In this document: positions 10,573-19,480 of the stretch, in pieces
Position numbering within the stretch: position 1 is the first letter of the stretch
Layout of the letters: each line of letters opens with the position of its first letter
Assembly: GCF_041153465.1 (NCBI RefSeq)
Contig: NZ_CP154858.1
Location: 2,914,001 to 2,978,000, forward strand
From: Thermohahella caldifontis
Lineage (GTDB): Bacteria; Pseudomonadota; Gammaproteobacteria; Pseudomonadales; Oleiphilaceae
Reading direction: 5' to 3'
DNA length: 64,000 bases
Notes under the pieces: model-generated
What the model was told of the DNA's origin: nothing
Databases searched by the model: none
What the model saw: only the letters and a program-made list of their open reading frames with translations
Program-made: the position numbers and the translations under genes

Positions 10573-12669
10573 ATGGCTAGAACGACCCCGCTTGAAAGGT
10601 ATCGGAATATCGGTATCAGTGCGCACATTGATGCTGGTAAGACGACCACAACCGAGCGTATTCTTTACTACACAGGTGTCAGTCACAAGATCGGCGAGGT
10701 GCACGACGGTGCAGCGACGATGGACTGGATGGAGCAGGAGCAGGAGCGTGGTATAACCATTACCTCTGCTGCGACCACCTGTTTCTGGAAGGGCATGGAT
10801 CAGCAGTTTGACCAGCACCGCATCAATATTATCGATACCCCGGGACACGTGGACTTCACCATTGAGGTAGAACGTTCCATGCGTGTGCTGGATGGCGCGG
10901 TGATGGTGTACTGTGCGGTCGGTGGCGTGCAGCCGCAGTCCGAGACCGTATGGCGCCAGGCCAACAAGTACAACGTGCCCCGTATTGCATTCGTCAACAA
11001 GATGGACCGGATGGGCGCAAACTTCCTGCGCGTGGTTGAGCAGATGAAGACTCGTCTGCAGGCCAATCCGGTTGTCATGCAGATCCCTATCGGTGCCGAA
11101 GAAGATTTCAAGGGTGTTGTGGATCTCGTGACCATGAAGGCGATTTACTGGGATGACGAGACCCAGGGTATGACCTTCAAGCTGGAAGAGCCTCCCGCGG
11201 ACCTCCAGGATCTGTGTGAAGAATGGCGTGAAAAGCTGGTCGAGAGCGCTGCCGAGGCGAACGAAGAGCTGATGGACAAGTACCTCGAAGGCGAAGAGCT
11301 CAACGAGGAAGAAATTCATCGCGCGATTCGTATTCGGACTCTGGCAGGCGAAATTGTACCGGCATTCTGCGGCTCGGCCTTCAAGAACAAGGGCGTGCAG
11401 GCGGTTCTGGATGCGGTGATCCGTTATCTGCCTTCGCCGGTTGACATTGAAGACGTCAAGGGTGAAACACCCGAAGGCGAACCGGCAACCCGCAAGACCT
11501 GTGACGACGAGCCTTTCTCTTCGCTGGCGTTCAAGATTGCGACTGACCCGTTTGTGGGTACGCTCACGTTCATTCGCGTTTACAGCGGCGTCGTGAGCAG
11601 TGGTGATGCCGTGCTGAACAGCGTCAAGGGCAAGCGTGAGCGGGTCGGCCGTATCGTTCAGATGCATGCCAACGATCGTCAGGAAATCAAGGAAATCCGG
11701 GCGGGTGATATCGCGGCTTGTGTCGGTCTGAAGGATGTCACGACCGGTGACACGCTCTGTGCAATTGATGCGCCGATTATCCTGGAGCGGATGGAATTCC
11801 CGGAGCCGGTTATCTCCATCGCGGTTGAACCCAAGACCAAGAGTGACCAGGAGAAAATGGGTCTGGCCCTGCAGCGGCTGGCTCAGGAAGACCCGTCCTT
11901 CCGCGTTCATACGGACGAAGAGTCTGGTCAGACTATCATTTCCGGTATGGGTGAGCTGCACCTTGAAATTATCGTCGATCGTCTGAAGCGTGAATTCAAG
12001 GTAGAAGCGAACGTCGGTAAACCTCAGGTTGCCTACCGTGAGACGATCCGCAAGCCGGTTCAGCAGGAAGGCAAATTTGTGCGTCAGTCTGGTGGTCGCG
12101 GTCAGTACGGTCACGTCTGGCTGAAGATTGAGCCGAATGAGCCGGGCGCAGGGTACGAGTTTGTCAACGAAATTGTCGGTGGTGTGATTCCGAAGGAATA
12201 CATCCCGGCGGTTGACAAGGGTATCCAGGAACAAATGGAAAATGGTGTCATCGCTGGTTATCCGGTTGTTGACGTCAAGGTTACCCTGTATGACGGCTCA
12301 TACCACGATGTGGACTCCTCGGAAATGGCGTTCAAAATCGCCGGCTCCATGGCATTTAAGGAAGGTGCTCTGAAAGCGGATCCGGCGCTGCTGGAGCCGA
12401 TCATGAAGGTCGAAGTTGAAACGCCGGAAGAGTACATGGGTGACGTCATCGGTGACCTGAACCGCCGTCGTGGCATGGTTCAGGGCATGGATGATCTGCC
12501 TGGCGGTATCAAGAGCATTCGCGCCGAGGTGCCGCTCTCGGAAATGTTTGGTTACGCTACAGATCTGCGGTCAGCAACCCAAGGTCGCGCAACCTACTCC
12601 ATGGAATTCTCACATTACGCCGAAGCCCCGAAGCCTGTGGCTGAAGCGGTGATTGCTTCACGGAAATAG
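10573..12669 (+). CDS. fusA: Elongation factor G
   Basis: EF-G (698 aa) is the GTPase that drives translocation of tRNA and mRNA. GTPase motifs appear in order: AHIDAGKTTTTE (P-loop), RGITITSAA (switch I), DTPGHVDF, NKMDR and GSAFKNKG. Domains II-V follow, including the GGRGQYGHV segment of domain IV. AGGATATAG lies ahead of the ATG at 10573. It sits between rpsG and tuf as in the classical str operon. Confidence 0.98.
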   Translation: MARTTPLERYRNIGISAHIDAGKTTTTERILYYTGVSHKIGEVHDGAATMDWMEQEQERGITITSAATTCFWKGMDQQFDQHRINIIDTPGHVDFTIEVERSMRVLDGAVMVYCAVGGVQPQSETVWRQANKYNVPRIAFVNKMDRMGANFLRVVEQMKTRLQANPVVMQIPIGAEEDFKGVVDLVTMKAIYWDDETQGMTFKLEEPPADLQDLCEEWREKLVESAAEANEELMDKYLEGEELNEEEIHRAIRIRTLAGEIVPAFCGSAFKNKGVQAVLDAVIRYLPSPVDIEDVKGETPEGEPATRKTCDDEPFSSLAFKIATDPFVGTLTFIRVYSGVVSSGDAVLNSVKGKRERVGRIVQMHANDRQEIKEIRAGDIAACVGLKDVTTGDTLCAIDAPIILERMEFPEPVISIAVEPKTKSDQEKMGLALQRLAQEDPSFRVHTDEESGQTIISGMGELHLEIIVDRLKREFKVEANVGKPQVAYRETIRKPVQQEGKFVRQSGGRGQYGHVWLKIEPNEPGAGYEFVNEIVGGVIPKEYIPAVDKGIQEQMENGVIAGYPVVDVKVTLYDGSYHDVDSSEMAFKIAGSMAFKEGALKADPALLEPIMKVEVETPEEYMGDVIGDLNRRRGMVQGMDDLPGGIKSIRAEVPLSEMFGYATDLRSATQGRATYSMEFSHYAEAPKPVAEAVIASRK

Positions 12670-12703
12670 TTATCATTCATTTTGCTGGAAAGAGGAAACG
12701 AAA

Positions 12704-13897
12704 ATGGCAAAAGAAAAATTTGAACGTACCAAACCGCACGTCAACGTCGGTACCATTGGTCACGTTGATCACGGCAAAACAACGCTGACCGCTGCACTGA
12801 CGCGCGTATGTGCGGAAACCTGGGGCGGCGAAATGAAGGCGTTTGACCAGATCGACGCAGCGCCGGAAGAGCGTCAGCGTGGTATCACTATCGCGACTGC
12901 GCACGTAGAGTATGAGTCTCCCAAGCGTCACTATGCACACGTGGACTGCCCGGGACACGCTGACTACGTGAAGAACATGATCACTGGTGCGGCGCAGATG
13001 GACGGTGCAATCCTGGTCTGCTCCGCTGCTGACGGCCCCATGCCTCAGACTCGTGAGCACATCCTGCTGGCGCGTCAGGTTGGCGTACCGTACATCGTGG
13101 TCTTCCTGAACAAGGCAGACATGGTGGATGACGAAGAGCTGCTCGAGCTGGTTGAAATGGAAGTTCGTGACCTGCTGAACCAGTACGAGTTCCCGGGTGA
13201 CGACACGCCTGTCATCATCGGCTCTGCACTGATGGCCCTGGAAGGCAAGGATGACAATGGTCTGGGTACCAGCGCCGTGAAGAAGCTGGTTGAGACCATG
13301 GACGAGTACATCCCCGAGCCGGAGCGTGCCATCGACCAGCCGTTCCTGATGCCGATCGAGGACGTGTTCTCCATCTCCGGTCGTGGTACTGTGGTGACTG
13401 GCCGTGTAGAGCGTGGCATCATCAAGGTGGGCGAGGAAGTGGAAATTGTCGGTCTGCGTCCGACCACCAAGACCACCGTTACCGGTGTGGAAATGTTCCG
13501 CAAGCTGCTCGACGAAGGTCGTGCGGGCGAGAACATCGGTGTTCTGCTGCGTGGTACCAAGCGTGACGAAGTTGAGCGTGGTCAGGTTCTGGCGAAGCCG
13601 GGTACCATCACTCCGCACACCAAGTTCGAGGCAGAGGTCTACGTACTGAGCAAGGACGAAGGTGGTCGTCACACTCCGTTCTTCAAGGGTTATCGTCCGC
13701 AGTTCTACTTCCGTACCACTGACGTGACCGGTGCGGTTGAGCTGCAGGATGGCGTGGAAATGGTCATGCCGGGTGACAACGTGAAGATTGGCGTCACCCT
13801 GATTGCACCGATCGCCATGGAAGAAGGTCTGCGCTTTGCGATCCGCGAAGGCGGTCGTACAGTAGGTGCGGGCGTTGTTTCCAAGATCATCGAGTGA
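12704..13897 (+). CDS. tuf: Elongation factor Tu
   Basis: EF-Tu (397 aa) delivers aminoacyl-tRNA to the ribosome. GHVDHGKTT, DCPGHADYVKNMI and NKADMVDD are the GTP-binding motifs, and domains 2 and 3 follow intact. The start is ATG 12704, with AGAGGAAA upstream. An in-frame GTG at 12653 would overlap fusA and add a non-conserved tail. It is followed directly by a strong terminator, closing the str operon. A second tuf copy, frequent in this class, is not in the window. Confidence 0.98.
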   Translation: MAKEKFERTKPHVNVGTIGHVDHGKTTLTAALTRVCAETWGGEMKAFDQIDAAPEERQRGITIATAHVEYESPKRHYAHVDCPGHADYVKNMITGAAQMDGAILVCSAADGPMPQTREHILLARQVGVPYIVVFLNKADMVDDEELLELVEMEVRDLLNQYEFPGDDTPVIIGSALMALEGKDDNGLGTSAVKKLVETMDEYIPEPERAIDQPFLMPIEDVFSISGRGTVVTGRVERGIIKVGEEVEIVGLRPTTKTTVTGVEMFRKLLDEGRAGENIGVLLRGTKRDEVERGQVLAKPGTITPHTKFEAEVYVLSKDEGGRHTPFFKGYRPQFYFRTTDVTGAVELQDGVEMVMPGDNVKIGVTLIAPIAMEEGLRFAIREGGRTVGAGVVSKIIE

Positions 13898-13916
13898 TCG
13901 TTGATCAGCGTTGACG

Positions 13917-13943
13917 AAAAGGGCGGTCTTAACCGCCCTTTTC
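13917..13943 (+). terminator. Terminator after tuf
   Basis: A perfect 11-bp stem pairs 13917-13927 with 13932-13942 around CTTA, with the 3' arm running into a TTTT tract. It lies 20 bases beyond tuf and separates the str operon from the S10 operon promoter. Confidence 0.85.
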
Positions 13944-13960
13944 TTGTGTTGTCCCTGGGG

Positions 13961-13989
13961 TTGACAGCATTGTTCACTATGCGTACAAT
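13961..13989 (+). promoter_or_regulatory. Sigma70 promoter of the S10 operon
   Basis: TTGACA (13961-13966) and TACAAT (13984-13989) are separated by exactly 17 bases, near the ideal sigma70 promoter. Transcription would start near 13996, giving a leader of about 50 bases before rpsJ. It lies just after the tuf terminator, as expected for an independent ribosomal operon promoter. Confidence 0.87.
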
Positions 13990-14045
13990 GCGGCTCCTTT
14001 TTAAAATGGGATGACGGTTAGTCGCCTGTCAATTTGGAGTAACAC

Positions 14046-14357
14046 ATGCAAAGCCAGAAGATTCGCATTCGGCTCAAGGCGTTTGACTATCGGTTGATCG
14101 ATCAGTCTACGCAGGAGATTGTTGAAACGGCCAAGCGCACTGGTGCTCAGGTACGCGGACCCATTCCGCTGCCCACGCGCAAGGAGCGTTACACTGTTCT
14201 GATTTCTCCGCATGTCAACAAGGACGCGCGTGACCAGTACGAGATTCGTACACACAAGCGTCTTCTGGACATTGTCGAGCCAACGGAAAAAACCGTTGAT
14301 GCGCTCATGAAGCTTGATCTTGCTGCAGGTGTGGACGTTCAGATCAGCCTGGGCTGA
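14046..14357 (+). CDS. rpsJ: 30S ribosomal protein S10 / NusE
   Basis: S10 (103 aa) is a 30S head protein that also pairs with NusB in transcription antitermination. The conserved QKIRIRLKAFDYRLID start and the long loop RGPIPLPTRKERYTVLISPH are present. TTGGAG precedes the ATG. It is the first gene of the S10 operon, about 50 bases after the predicted transcription start, so the long L4-controlled leader known from E. coli has no room here. Confidence 0.98.
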   Translation: MQSQKIRIRLKAFDYRLIDQSTQEIVETAKRTGAQVRGPIPLPTRKERYTVLISPHVNKDARDQYEIRTHKRLLDIVEPTEKTVDALMKLDLAAGVDVQISLG

Positions 14358-14448
14358 TTGCACCCCTCAACAAGTCAACCTTCATAGTGATAACAACGTT
14401 GTTCGTGGCCATAGAGGGTTAAAGCCCCGTACACTAGTGAGGTGAAAA

Positions 14449-15081
14449 ATGGCATTAGGATTGGTCGGCCGCAAGGCTGGCATGACCCGCATCTTTATGG
14501 AGGATGGTCGGGCAGTACCCGTAACCGTCATCCATGTCGAGAAAAATCTCGTCACACAGATCAAGACGCTTGAGACCGATGGGTATCAGGCGGTTCAGGT
14601 TGCTACTGGCGCAGTCAAGCCGGGGCGCGTAACCAAGGCCGTGGCAGGCCACTTCGCCAAGGCTGGCGTAGAGCCGCGTCGCAAGCTTGTCGAATTTCGT
14701 GTTGATGAAATCGGTGAAATCAAGGTTGGTGACGAGCTGAGTGTCAGTCTGTTCGAGGCTGGCCAGAAAGTGGACGTGACCGGTCAAAGTAAGGGTAAGG
14801 GCTTTCAGGGCGTTGTGAAGCGCTGGAACTTCCGTACTCAGGATGCGACACACGGTAACTCGCTGTCGCACCGCGCTCCGGGTTCCATTGGTCAGAACCA
14901 GTCCCCCGGAAAGGTTTTCAAGGGCAAGAAGATGTCCGGACACATGGGTGCTGAACGTGTCACGGTTCAGACGCTTGAGCTGGTTCGGGTCGACGAAGAA
15001 AAGGGTCTGTTGCTGGTCAAGGGCGCCGTCCCGGGTGCCACAGGTGCAGACGTGATTGTCAAGCCGGCAGTCAAGGCATAA
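14449..15081 (+). CDS. rplC: 50S ribosomal protein L3
   Basis: L3 (210 aa) is an early 50S assembly protein whose extension reaches the peptidyl transferase centre. The extension segment with SHRAPGSIGQNQSPGKVFKG includes the glutamine that PrmB methylates in E. coli. MALGLVGRKAGMTRIF is the typical N-terminus. GAGGTGAAAA precedes the ATG. A 91-base spacer separates it from rpsJ, the longest inside the S10 operon. Confidence 0.98.
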   Translation: MALGLVGRKAGMTRIFMEDGRAVPVTVIHVEKNLVTQIKTLETDGYQAVQVATGAVKPGRVTKAVAGHFAKAGVEPRRKLVEFRVDEIGEIKVGDELSVSLFEAGQKVDVTGQSKGKGFQGVVKRWNFRTQDATHGNSLSHRAPGSIGQNQSPGKVFKGKKMSGHMGAERVTVQTLELVRVDEEKGLLLVKGAVPGATGADVIVKPAVKA

Positions 15082-15091
15082 GGGGGCGGTG

Positions 15092-15700
15092 ATGGAATTG
15101 TTGGTAAAAGGTTCTGAGAACGCCAAGGTCGCCGTATCTGACGAGACGTTTGGCCGCGAGTTTAACGAGTCTCTGGTACACCAGGTGGTTGAGTCATATC
15201 TCGCTGGTGCGCGCCAGGGTACAAAGGCTCAAAAAACCCGCGCTCAAGTGAGCGGTGGTGGCAAGAAGCCGTGGCGCCAGAAGGGTACAGGCCGTGCTCG
15301 TGCGGGCTCCATTCGGTCTCCCATTTGGGTAGGTGGCGGCAAGGCTTTCGCTGCAACCCCTCGTGACTACAGCAAAAAAGTCAACCGGAAGATGTACCGT
15401 GCGGCACTGCGCTCCATTCTGTCTGAACTGGTGCGTCAGGATCGGCTGGTCGTGGTTGATGATATCAAGGTGGAAGAGCCGCGCACCAAGCTGTTTGTAG
15501 GCAAGATGAAAGAGCTGGACGTTCAGGACGCGTTGTTCGTTACCGGTGAGGTTGACACCAATCTGTACCTGTCAGCCCGCAACGTGCCTAACGTGGATGT
15601 GATCGATGTTGCTGCCATCAATCCGGTCAGCCTCATTGCTTATGAGAAGGTGGTCATGTCCGTGCCCGCTCTGAAAAAAGTAGAGGAGATGCTCGGATGA
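15092..15700 (+). CDS. rplD: 50S ribosomal protein L4
   Basis: L4 (202 aa) binds 23S rRNA and sends a long loop into the exit tunnel. The loop segment KKPWRQKGTGRARAGSIRSP is conserved. ATG 15092 follows GGGGGCGG ten bases after the rplC stop; an earlier in-frame codon at 15056 lies inside rplC and is not used. Its stop overlaps the rplW ATG by four bases (ATGA), implying translational coupling. Confidence 0.97.
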   Translation: MELLVKGSENAKVAVSDETFGREFNESLVHQVVESYLAGARQGTKAQKTRAQVSGGGKKPWRQKGTGRARAGSIRSPIWVGGGKAFAATPRDYSKKVNRKMYRAALRSILSELVRQDRLVVVDDIKVEEPRTKLFVGKMKELDVQDALFVTGEVDTNLYLSARNVPNVDVIDVAAINPVSLIAYEKVVMSVPALKKVEEMLG

Positions 15701-15993
15701 ACCAGGAGCGTATTTTCAAGGTTTTGGTCCAGCCCCACTTTTCAGAGAAAGCGGCTCTTTTGACCGAACGAAACAATCAGTATGCATTCCGCGTGGCAAA
15801 GGATGCGACCAAGCCCGAGATCAGAGCAGCGGTTGAAGCCTTGTTCAACGTCAAGGTTGAGTCCGTTCAGGTAGTGAACATCAAGGGCAAAACCAAGCGC
15901 ACCGCGCGCGGTCTGGGTAAGCGCAATGATGTTCGCAAGGCCTACGTTCGCCTGGCGGATGGACAATCCATTGAGTTTGCTGACGTCGAATAG
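15697..15993 (+). CDS. rplW: 50S ribosomal protein L23
   Basis: L23 (98 aa) lies at the tunnel exit and docks trigger factor and SRP. The N-terminal block VQPHFSEKAALL and the segment FNVKVESVQVVNIKGKTKR are typical. It overlaps rplD by four bases, so translation is probably coupled, and is followed by rplB after 15 bases with GAGGAG as ribosome site. Confidence 0.97.
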   Translation: MNQERIFKVLVQPHFSEKAALLTERNNQYAFRVAKDATKPEIRAAVEALFNVKVESVQVVNIKGKTKRTARGLGKRNDVRKAYVRLADGQSIEFADVE

Positions 15994-16008
15994 TGAGGAG
16001 ACCCGACC

Positions 16009-16833
16009 ATGCCAGTAGTTAAAACCAAGCCAACGTCTCCGGGGCGTCGCCACATGGTGAAGGTCGTCAACCCTGATCTTCACAAGGGTGCTCCTTACGC
16101 GGCGTTGACAGAGAAAAAGCGCAAGACAGGTGGTCGTAACAATAACGGCCGGATCACGACTCGTCACAAGGGTGGTGGTCACAAGCAGCTTTACCGGATC
16201 ATCGACTTCAAGCGCAACAAGGACGGAATTCCCGCCGTTGTAGAGCGTCTGGAATATGATCCGAACCGTACAGCGTACATTGCCCTGATCAAGTACGCCG
16301 ATGGCGAACGTCGCTATATCATTGCGCCGAAAGGGCTCAAAGCCGGAGATCCGGTAGAGAGCGGCGAGGCTGCACCGATTCGTGCCGGCAGCACGTTGCC
16401 GCTGCGGAACATTCCGGTCGGCTCCGTGGTGCACTGTGTCGAGCTGAAGCCTGGTAAGGGTGCACAGCTCGTGCGTTCCGCAGGTACATCCGCGCAGCTG
16501 GTTGCCCGCGAAGGCGCCTACGCAACACTGCGTCTGCGTTCCGGTGAGATGCGCAAGGTGCTCGCAGAGTGTCGCGCAACACTCGGAGAGGTTTCAAACT
16601 CCGAGAACAACCTGCGTACATTGGGCAAGGCTGGCGCAAGTCGCTGGCGCGGCATCCGGCCGACAGTACGCGGCACGGCCATGAACCCGGTGGATCATCC
16701 GCACGGTGGTGGTGAGGGTCGTAACTTTGGTAAGCACCCGGTTACACCCTGGGGTGTACCGACCAAGGGTTACAAGACCCGTAAAAACAAGCGTACAGAC
16801 AAATTCATCGTACGCCGCCGTAATGCCAAGTAA
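16009..16833 (+). CDS. rplB: 50S ribosomal protein L2
   Basis: L2 (274 aa) is one of the most conserved 50S proteins and is needed for subunit joining and peptidyl transfer. The GRNNNGRITTRHKGGGHK block near the N-terminus and the VDHPHGGGEGR block with the conserved histidine near the C-terminus are both present. GAGGAG at 15994-15999 precedes the ATG. Full length, between rplW and rpsS. Confidence 0.98.
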   Translation: MPVVKTKPTSPGRRHMVKVVNPDLHKGAPYAALTEKKRKTGGRNNNGRITTRHKGGGHKQLYRIIDFKRNKDGIPAVVERLEYDPNRTAYIALIKYADGERRYIIAPKGLKAGDPVESGEAAPIRAGSTLPLRNIPVGSVVHCVELKPGKGAQLVRSAGTSAQLVAREGAYATLRLRSGEMRKVLAECRATLGEVSNSENNLRTLGKAGASRWRGIRPTVRGTAMNPVDHPHGGGEGRNFGKHPVTPWGVPTKGYKTRKNKRTDKFIVRRRNAK

Positions 16834-16845
16834 GGAGGGTAAACC

Positions 16846-17121
16846 GTGCCACGTTCACTGAAAAAAGGTCCGTTTATTGACTTGCACCTCCTGAAGAAGG
16901 TTGAGGTTGCACTGGAGAAGAATGACAAGCGCCCGATCAAGACTTGGTCGCGTCGTTCAACTATCTTTCCGGAGATGGTTGGTCTGACGATCGCCGTCCA
17001 CAACGGTCGCCAGCATGTTCCGGTGTTCATCACCGAAGACATGGTTGGTCACAAGCTGGGTGAATTCGCAGCAACACGCACGTTCCGCGGTCATGCTGCT
17101 GACAAAAAGGCTAAACGGTAA
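16846..17121 (+). CDS. rpsS: 30S ribosomal protein S19
   Basis: S19 (91 aa) sits in the 30S head beside S13 and contacts the A-site finger. MPRSLKKGPFID, SRRSTIFPEMVG and KLGEFAATRTFRGH match the family. The start is GTG at 16846, with AAGGAGGG just upstream. It is 12 bases after rplB and 12 before rplV. Confidence 0.97.
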   Translation: MPRSLKKGPFIDLHLLKKVEVALEKNDKRPIKTWSRRSTIFPEMVGLTIAVHNGRQHVPVFITEDMVGHKLGEFAATRTFRGHAADKKAKR

Positions 17122-17133
17122 GGGGAGTCCGAG

Positions 17134-17466
17134 ATGGAAGTAGCAGCTAGATTGTCTGGTGCACGGCTGTCTGCCCAGAAGGCGCGTTTGGTCGCAGATC
17201 AGATTCGCGGAAAGCATGTTGAAGAGGCGCTGGATATTTTGACGTTCAGCCCGAGAAAGGGTGCCAAGATCATCAAGAAGGTACTTGAATCGGCCATTGC
17301 CAATGCCGAAAACAATGACGGTCTGGATGTGGATGAGCTGCATGTCAGCACGGTCTTCGTTGACGAAGGTCCCACGCTGAAGCGGATCCGTCCGCGTGCC
17401 AAGGGGCGGGCTGACCGCATCCTCAAGCGCACGTGCCACATTACCGTCAAGGTTTCCGAGAAATAG
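17134..17466 (+). CDS. rplV: 50S ribosomal protein L22
   Basis: L22 (110 aa) lines the exit tunnel with a long beta hairpin, a site of macrolide-resistance mutations. The start region with LSAQKARLVADQIRGK and the hairpin KRIRPRAKGRADRILKR are intact. AGGGGAG precedes the ATG. The rpsC gene follows after 11 bases. Confidence 0.97.
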   Translation: MEVAARLSGARLSAQKARLVADQIRGKHVEEALDILTFSPRKGAKIIKKVLESAIANAENNDGLDVDELHVSTVFVDEGPTLKRIRPRAKGRADRILKRTCHITVKVSEK

Positions 17467-17477
17467 GAGCGAAGAAC

Positions 17478-18173
17478 ATGGGTCAGAAAGTACATCCGAC
17501 CGGCATTCGTCTCGGCATTGTCAAGGACCACAATTCCGTGTGGTACGCCGAGAAGGACAAGTATGCCGAGAACCTGCTTGCAGATCTCCGCGTTCGCGAG
17601 TATCTGGAGAAGAAGCTTGCCAATGCGTCTGTAAGCAAAATCACCATCGAAAGGCCGGCGCAAAACGCCCATATTACAATTCATACGGCGCGTCCGGGGA
17701 TTGTTATCGGCAAGAAAGGTGAGGACGTAGACCGCCTGCGCCGTGAGCTGAATGAGATGATGGGCGTGCCCGTGCACGTCAATATCGAAGAAATTCGCAA
17801 GCCAGACCTGGATGCGAAACTGGTGGCCATGAGCATTGCGAACCAGCTTGAGCGCCGTGTCATGTTCCGTCGTGCGATGAAGCGCGCAGTGCAGAACGCG
17901 ATGCGTCAGGGCGCTCAGGGCATCAAGGTTCAGGTTTCTGGCCGGCTGGGCGGTGCTGAAATTGCCCGGACCGAATGGTATCGTGAAGGCCGTGTCCCCC
18001 TGCACACTCTGCGTGCAGATATCGACTACGCCACCCACGAGGCGCTGACAACCTATGGCGTCATTGGTGTGAAGGTCTGGATTTTCAAGGGCGAAATTCT
18101 TGGTGGCATTGAGCAGGTGCGGGCCGAGAAGAAAAACGCCTCCAGGAAAAAAGGTTCTAAGAGCAGTCGATAA
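17478..18173 (+). CDS. rpsC: 30S ribosomal protein S3
   Basis: S3 (231 aa) is a 30S head protein at the mRNA entry channel with helicase-like activity. The KH domain is visible as GIVIGKKGEDVDRLRREL (about residues 74-92). The basic segment RRVMFRRAMKRAVQNAMRQG follows. ATG 17478 gives MGQKVHPTGIRLGI, the family start; GGAGCG precedes it. An earlier codon at 17433 lies inside rplV and is rejected. Confidence 0.97.
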   Translation: MGQKVHPTGIRLGIVKDHNSVWYAEKDKYAENLLADLRVREYLEKKLANASVSKITIERPAQNAHITIHTARPGIVIGKKGEDVDRLRRELNEMMGVPVHVNIEEIRKPDLDAKLVAMSIANQLERRVMFRRAMKRAVQNAMRQGAQGIKVQVSGRLGGAEIARTEWYREGRVPLHTLRADIDYATHEALTTYGVIGVKVWIFKGEILGGIEQVRAEKKNASRKKGSKSSR

Positions 18174-18185
18174 AGGGGCACTATC

Positions 18186-18599
18186 ATGTTGCAACCTAAG
18201 CGTACCAAATTCAGAAAATTGCAAAAGGGCCGCAATACCGGGCTGGCGTTCAGGGCGAACAAGGTCAGCTTTGGTGAGTTTGGTCTGAAAGCGACCGGCC
18301 GTGGTCGTATCACCGCGCGCCAGATTGAGGCCGCACGTCGGGCGATGAATCGTCGTATCAAGCGTGGCGGTAAAATCTGGATTCGCATTTTCCCGGACAA
18401 ACCCATTACCAAGAAGCCTCTGGAAGTACGTATGGGTAAGGGTAAGGGTTCTGTGGAATACTGGGTCGCCGAGATTCAGCCGGGCAGAATGCTTTATGAA
18501 ATGGAAGGTGTGGCAGAAGACGTGGCTCGTGAGGCTTTCGAGCTTGCGGCAGCCAAACTGCCTGTACCGACAACATTCGTTAAGCGGACGGTGATGTGA
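18186..18599 (+). CDS. rplP: 50S ribosomal protein L16
   Basis: L16 (137 aa) organises the A site of the 50S subunit. MLQPKRTKFRK at the start, GRITARQIEAARRAMNR in the middle and the segment KGKGSVEYWVAEIQPGR are all present; the arginine in the last block is the residue hydroxylated in E. coli. Its TGA overlaps the rpmC ATG by one base (TGATG). Confidence 0.97.
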   Translation: MLQPKRTKFRKLQKGRNTGLAFRANKVSFGEFGLKATGRGRITARQIEAARRAMNRRIKRGGKIWIRIFPDKPITKKPLEVRMGKGKGSVEYWVAEIQPGRMLYEMEGVAEDVAREAFELAAAKLPVPTTFVKRTVM

Positions 18600-18790
18600 T
18601 GAAAGCAGCAGAATTGAGAAAGAAAAGCGTGGAAGAGCTGAAAAAAGACCTGCTTGATCTGCTCAAGCAACAGTTCAATCTGCGTATGCGCAAGGCCACG
18701 GGCCAGCTGAATCAGACTCATCTGATGAAGCAGGTGCGTCGCGACATCGCGCGCGTAAAAACAGTTTTGACAGAGAAGGCGGGTGACTGA
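18599..18790 (+). CDS. rpmC: 50S ribosomal protein L29
   Basis: L29 (63 aa) is a helical hairpin at the tunnel exit next to L23. MKAAELRKKS, LLKQQFNLRMRKATGQL and VRRDIARVKTVL match the family. ATG 18599 shares its A with the rplP stop; an in-frame GTG at 18596 would add one residue and is less likely. Translational coupling to rplP is expected. Confidence 0.95.
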   Translation: MKAAELRKKSVEELKKDLLDLLKQQFNLRMRKATGQLNQTHLMKQVRRDIARVKTVLTEKAGD

Positions 18791-18792
18791 AG

Positions 18793-19059
18793 ATGGCAGA
18801 AGCAGAAAAGAAAGTGCGGACGCTGACTGGCAAGGTCGTCAGTGACAAGATGGACAAGTCCATCGTTGTCCTGGTTGAGCGCAAGGTTAAGCACCCGATC
18901 TATGGTAAATATGTTAAGCGTTCCACCAAGCTGAAGGCGCACGACGAAAACAATGAGTGTCGTATCGGAGATACGGTTGTCATCGCAGAGTCGCGCCCGA
19001 TTTCAAAGCAAAAAGCGTGGAAGCTGGTCGATATCGTTGAGCGCGCAGTTAGGGTATAA
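18793..19059 (+). CDS. rpsQ: 30S ribosomal protein S17
   Basis: S17 (88 aa) is an OB-fold primary rRNA binder of the 30S body. LTGKVVSDKMDKSIVVLVER and the KLKAHDENNECRIGDTVVIAESRP block are characteristic. It starts two bases after rpmC and ends the classical S10 operon gene set. The 39-base spacer to rplN shows no clear terminator, so S10 and spc genes may be one transcript. Confidence 0.97.
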   Translation: MAEAEKKVRTLTGKVVSDKMDKSIVVLVERKVKHPIYGKYVKRSTKLKAHDENNECRIGDTVVIAESRPISKQKAWKLVDIVERAVRV

Positions 19060-19098
19060 TCGCGCGTTCAGTTTTAGCTAGCAGGTGGAGAAAGCCCA

Positions 19099-19467
19099 AT
19101 GATTCAAGCGCAAACCATGTTGGATGTGGCTGATAACAGCGGGGCACGCCGGGTTATGTGTATCAAGGTTCTCGGTGGGTCACACCGCCGTTACGCCAAT
19201 ATTGGTGACATAATCAAGGTGACCGTTAAAGACGCCATTCCGCGCGGCAAGGTGAAGAAAGGTCAGGTAATGAATGCGGTGGTTGTGCGTACCCGTAAAG
19301 GTGTGCGTCGCCCGGATGGATCCCTGATCAAGTTTGACGGGAATGCAGCGGTTCTCCTGAACAACCAGGAGCAGCCGATTGGTACCCGTATTTTTGGGCC
19401 TGTAACCCGTGAACTGCGTGGCGAAAAGTTCATGAAGATCATTTCGCTTGCACCGGAAGTTCTGTAG
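19099..19467 (+). CDS. rplN: 50S ribosomal protein L14
   Basis: L14 (122 aa) lies at the subunit interface and is the RsfS docking site. MIQAQTMLDVADNSGARRVMCIKVLGG and GTRIFGPVTRELR are diagnostic. GTGGAG precedes the ATG. It is the first gene of the spc cluster. Confidence 0.98.
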   Translation: MIQAQTMLDVADNSGARRVMCIKVLGGSHRRYANIGDIIKVTVKDAIPRGKVKKGQVMNAVVVRTRKGVRRPDGSLIKFDGNAAVLLNNQEQPIGTRIFGPVTRELRGEKFMKIISLAPEVL

Positions 19468-19480
19468 GAGATCACAGGTC

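Noticed and set aside
10474..12234. Long open frame (586 codons) antisense to fusA
   Set aside because: Fully overlaps the conserved fusA gene; composition mirrors the fusA codons.
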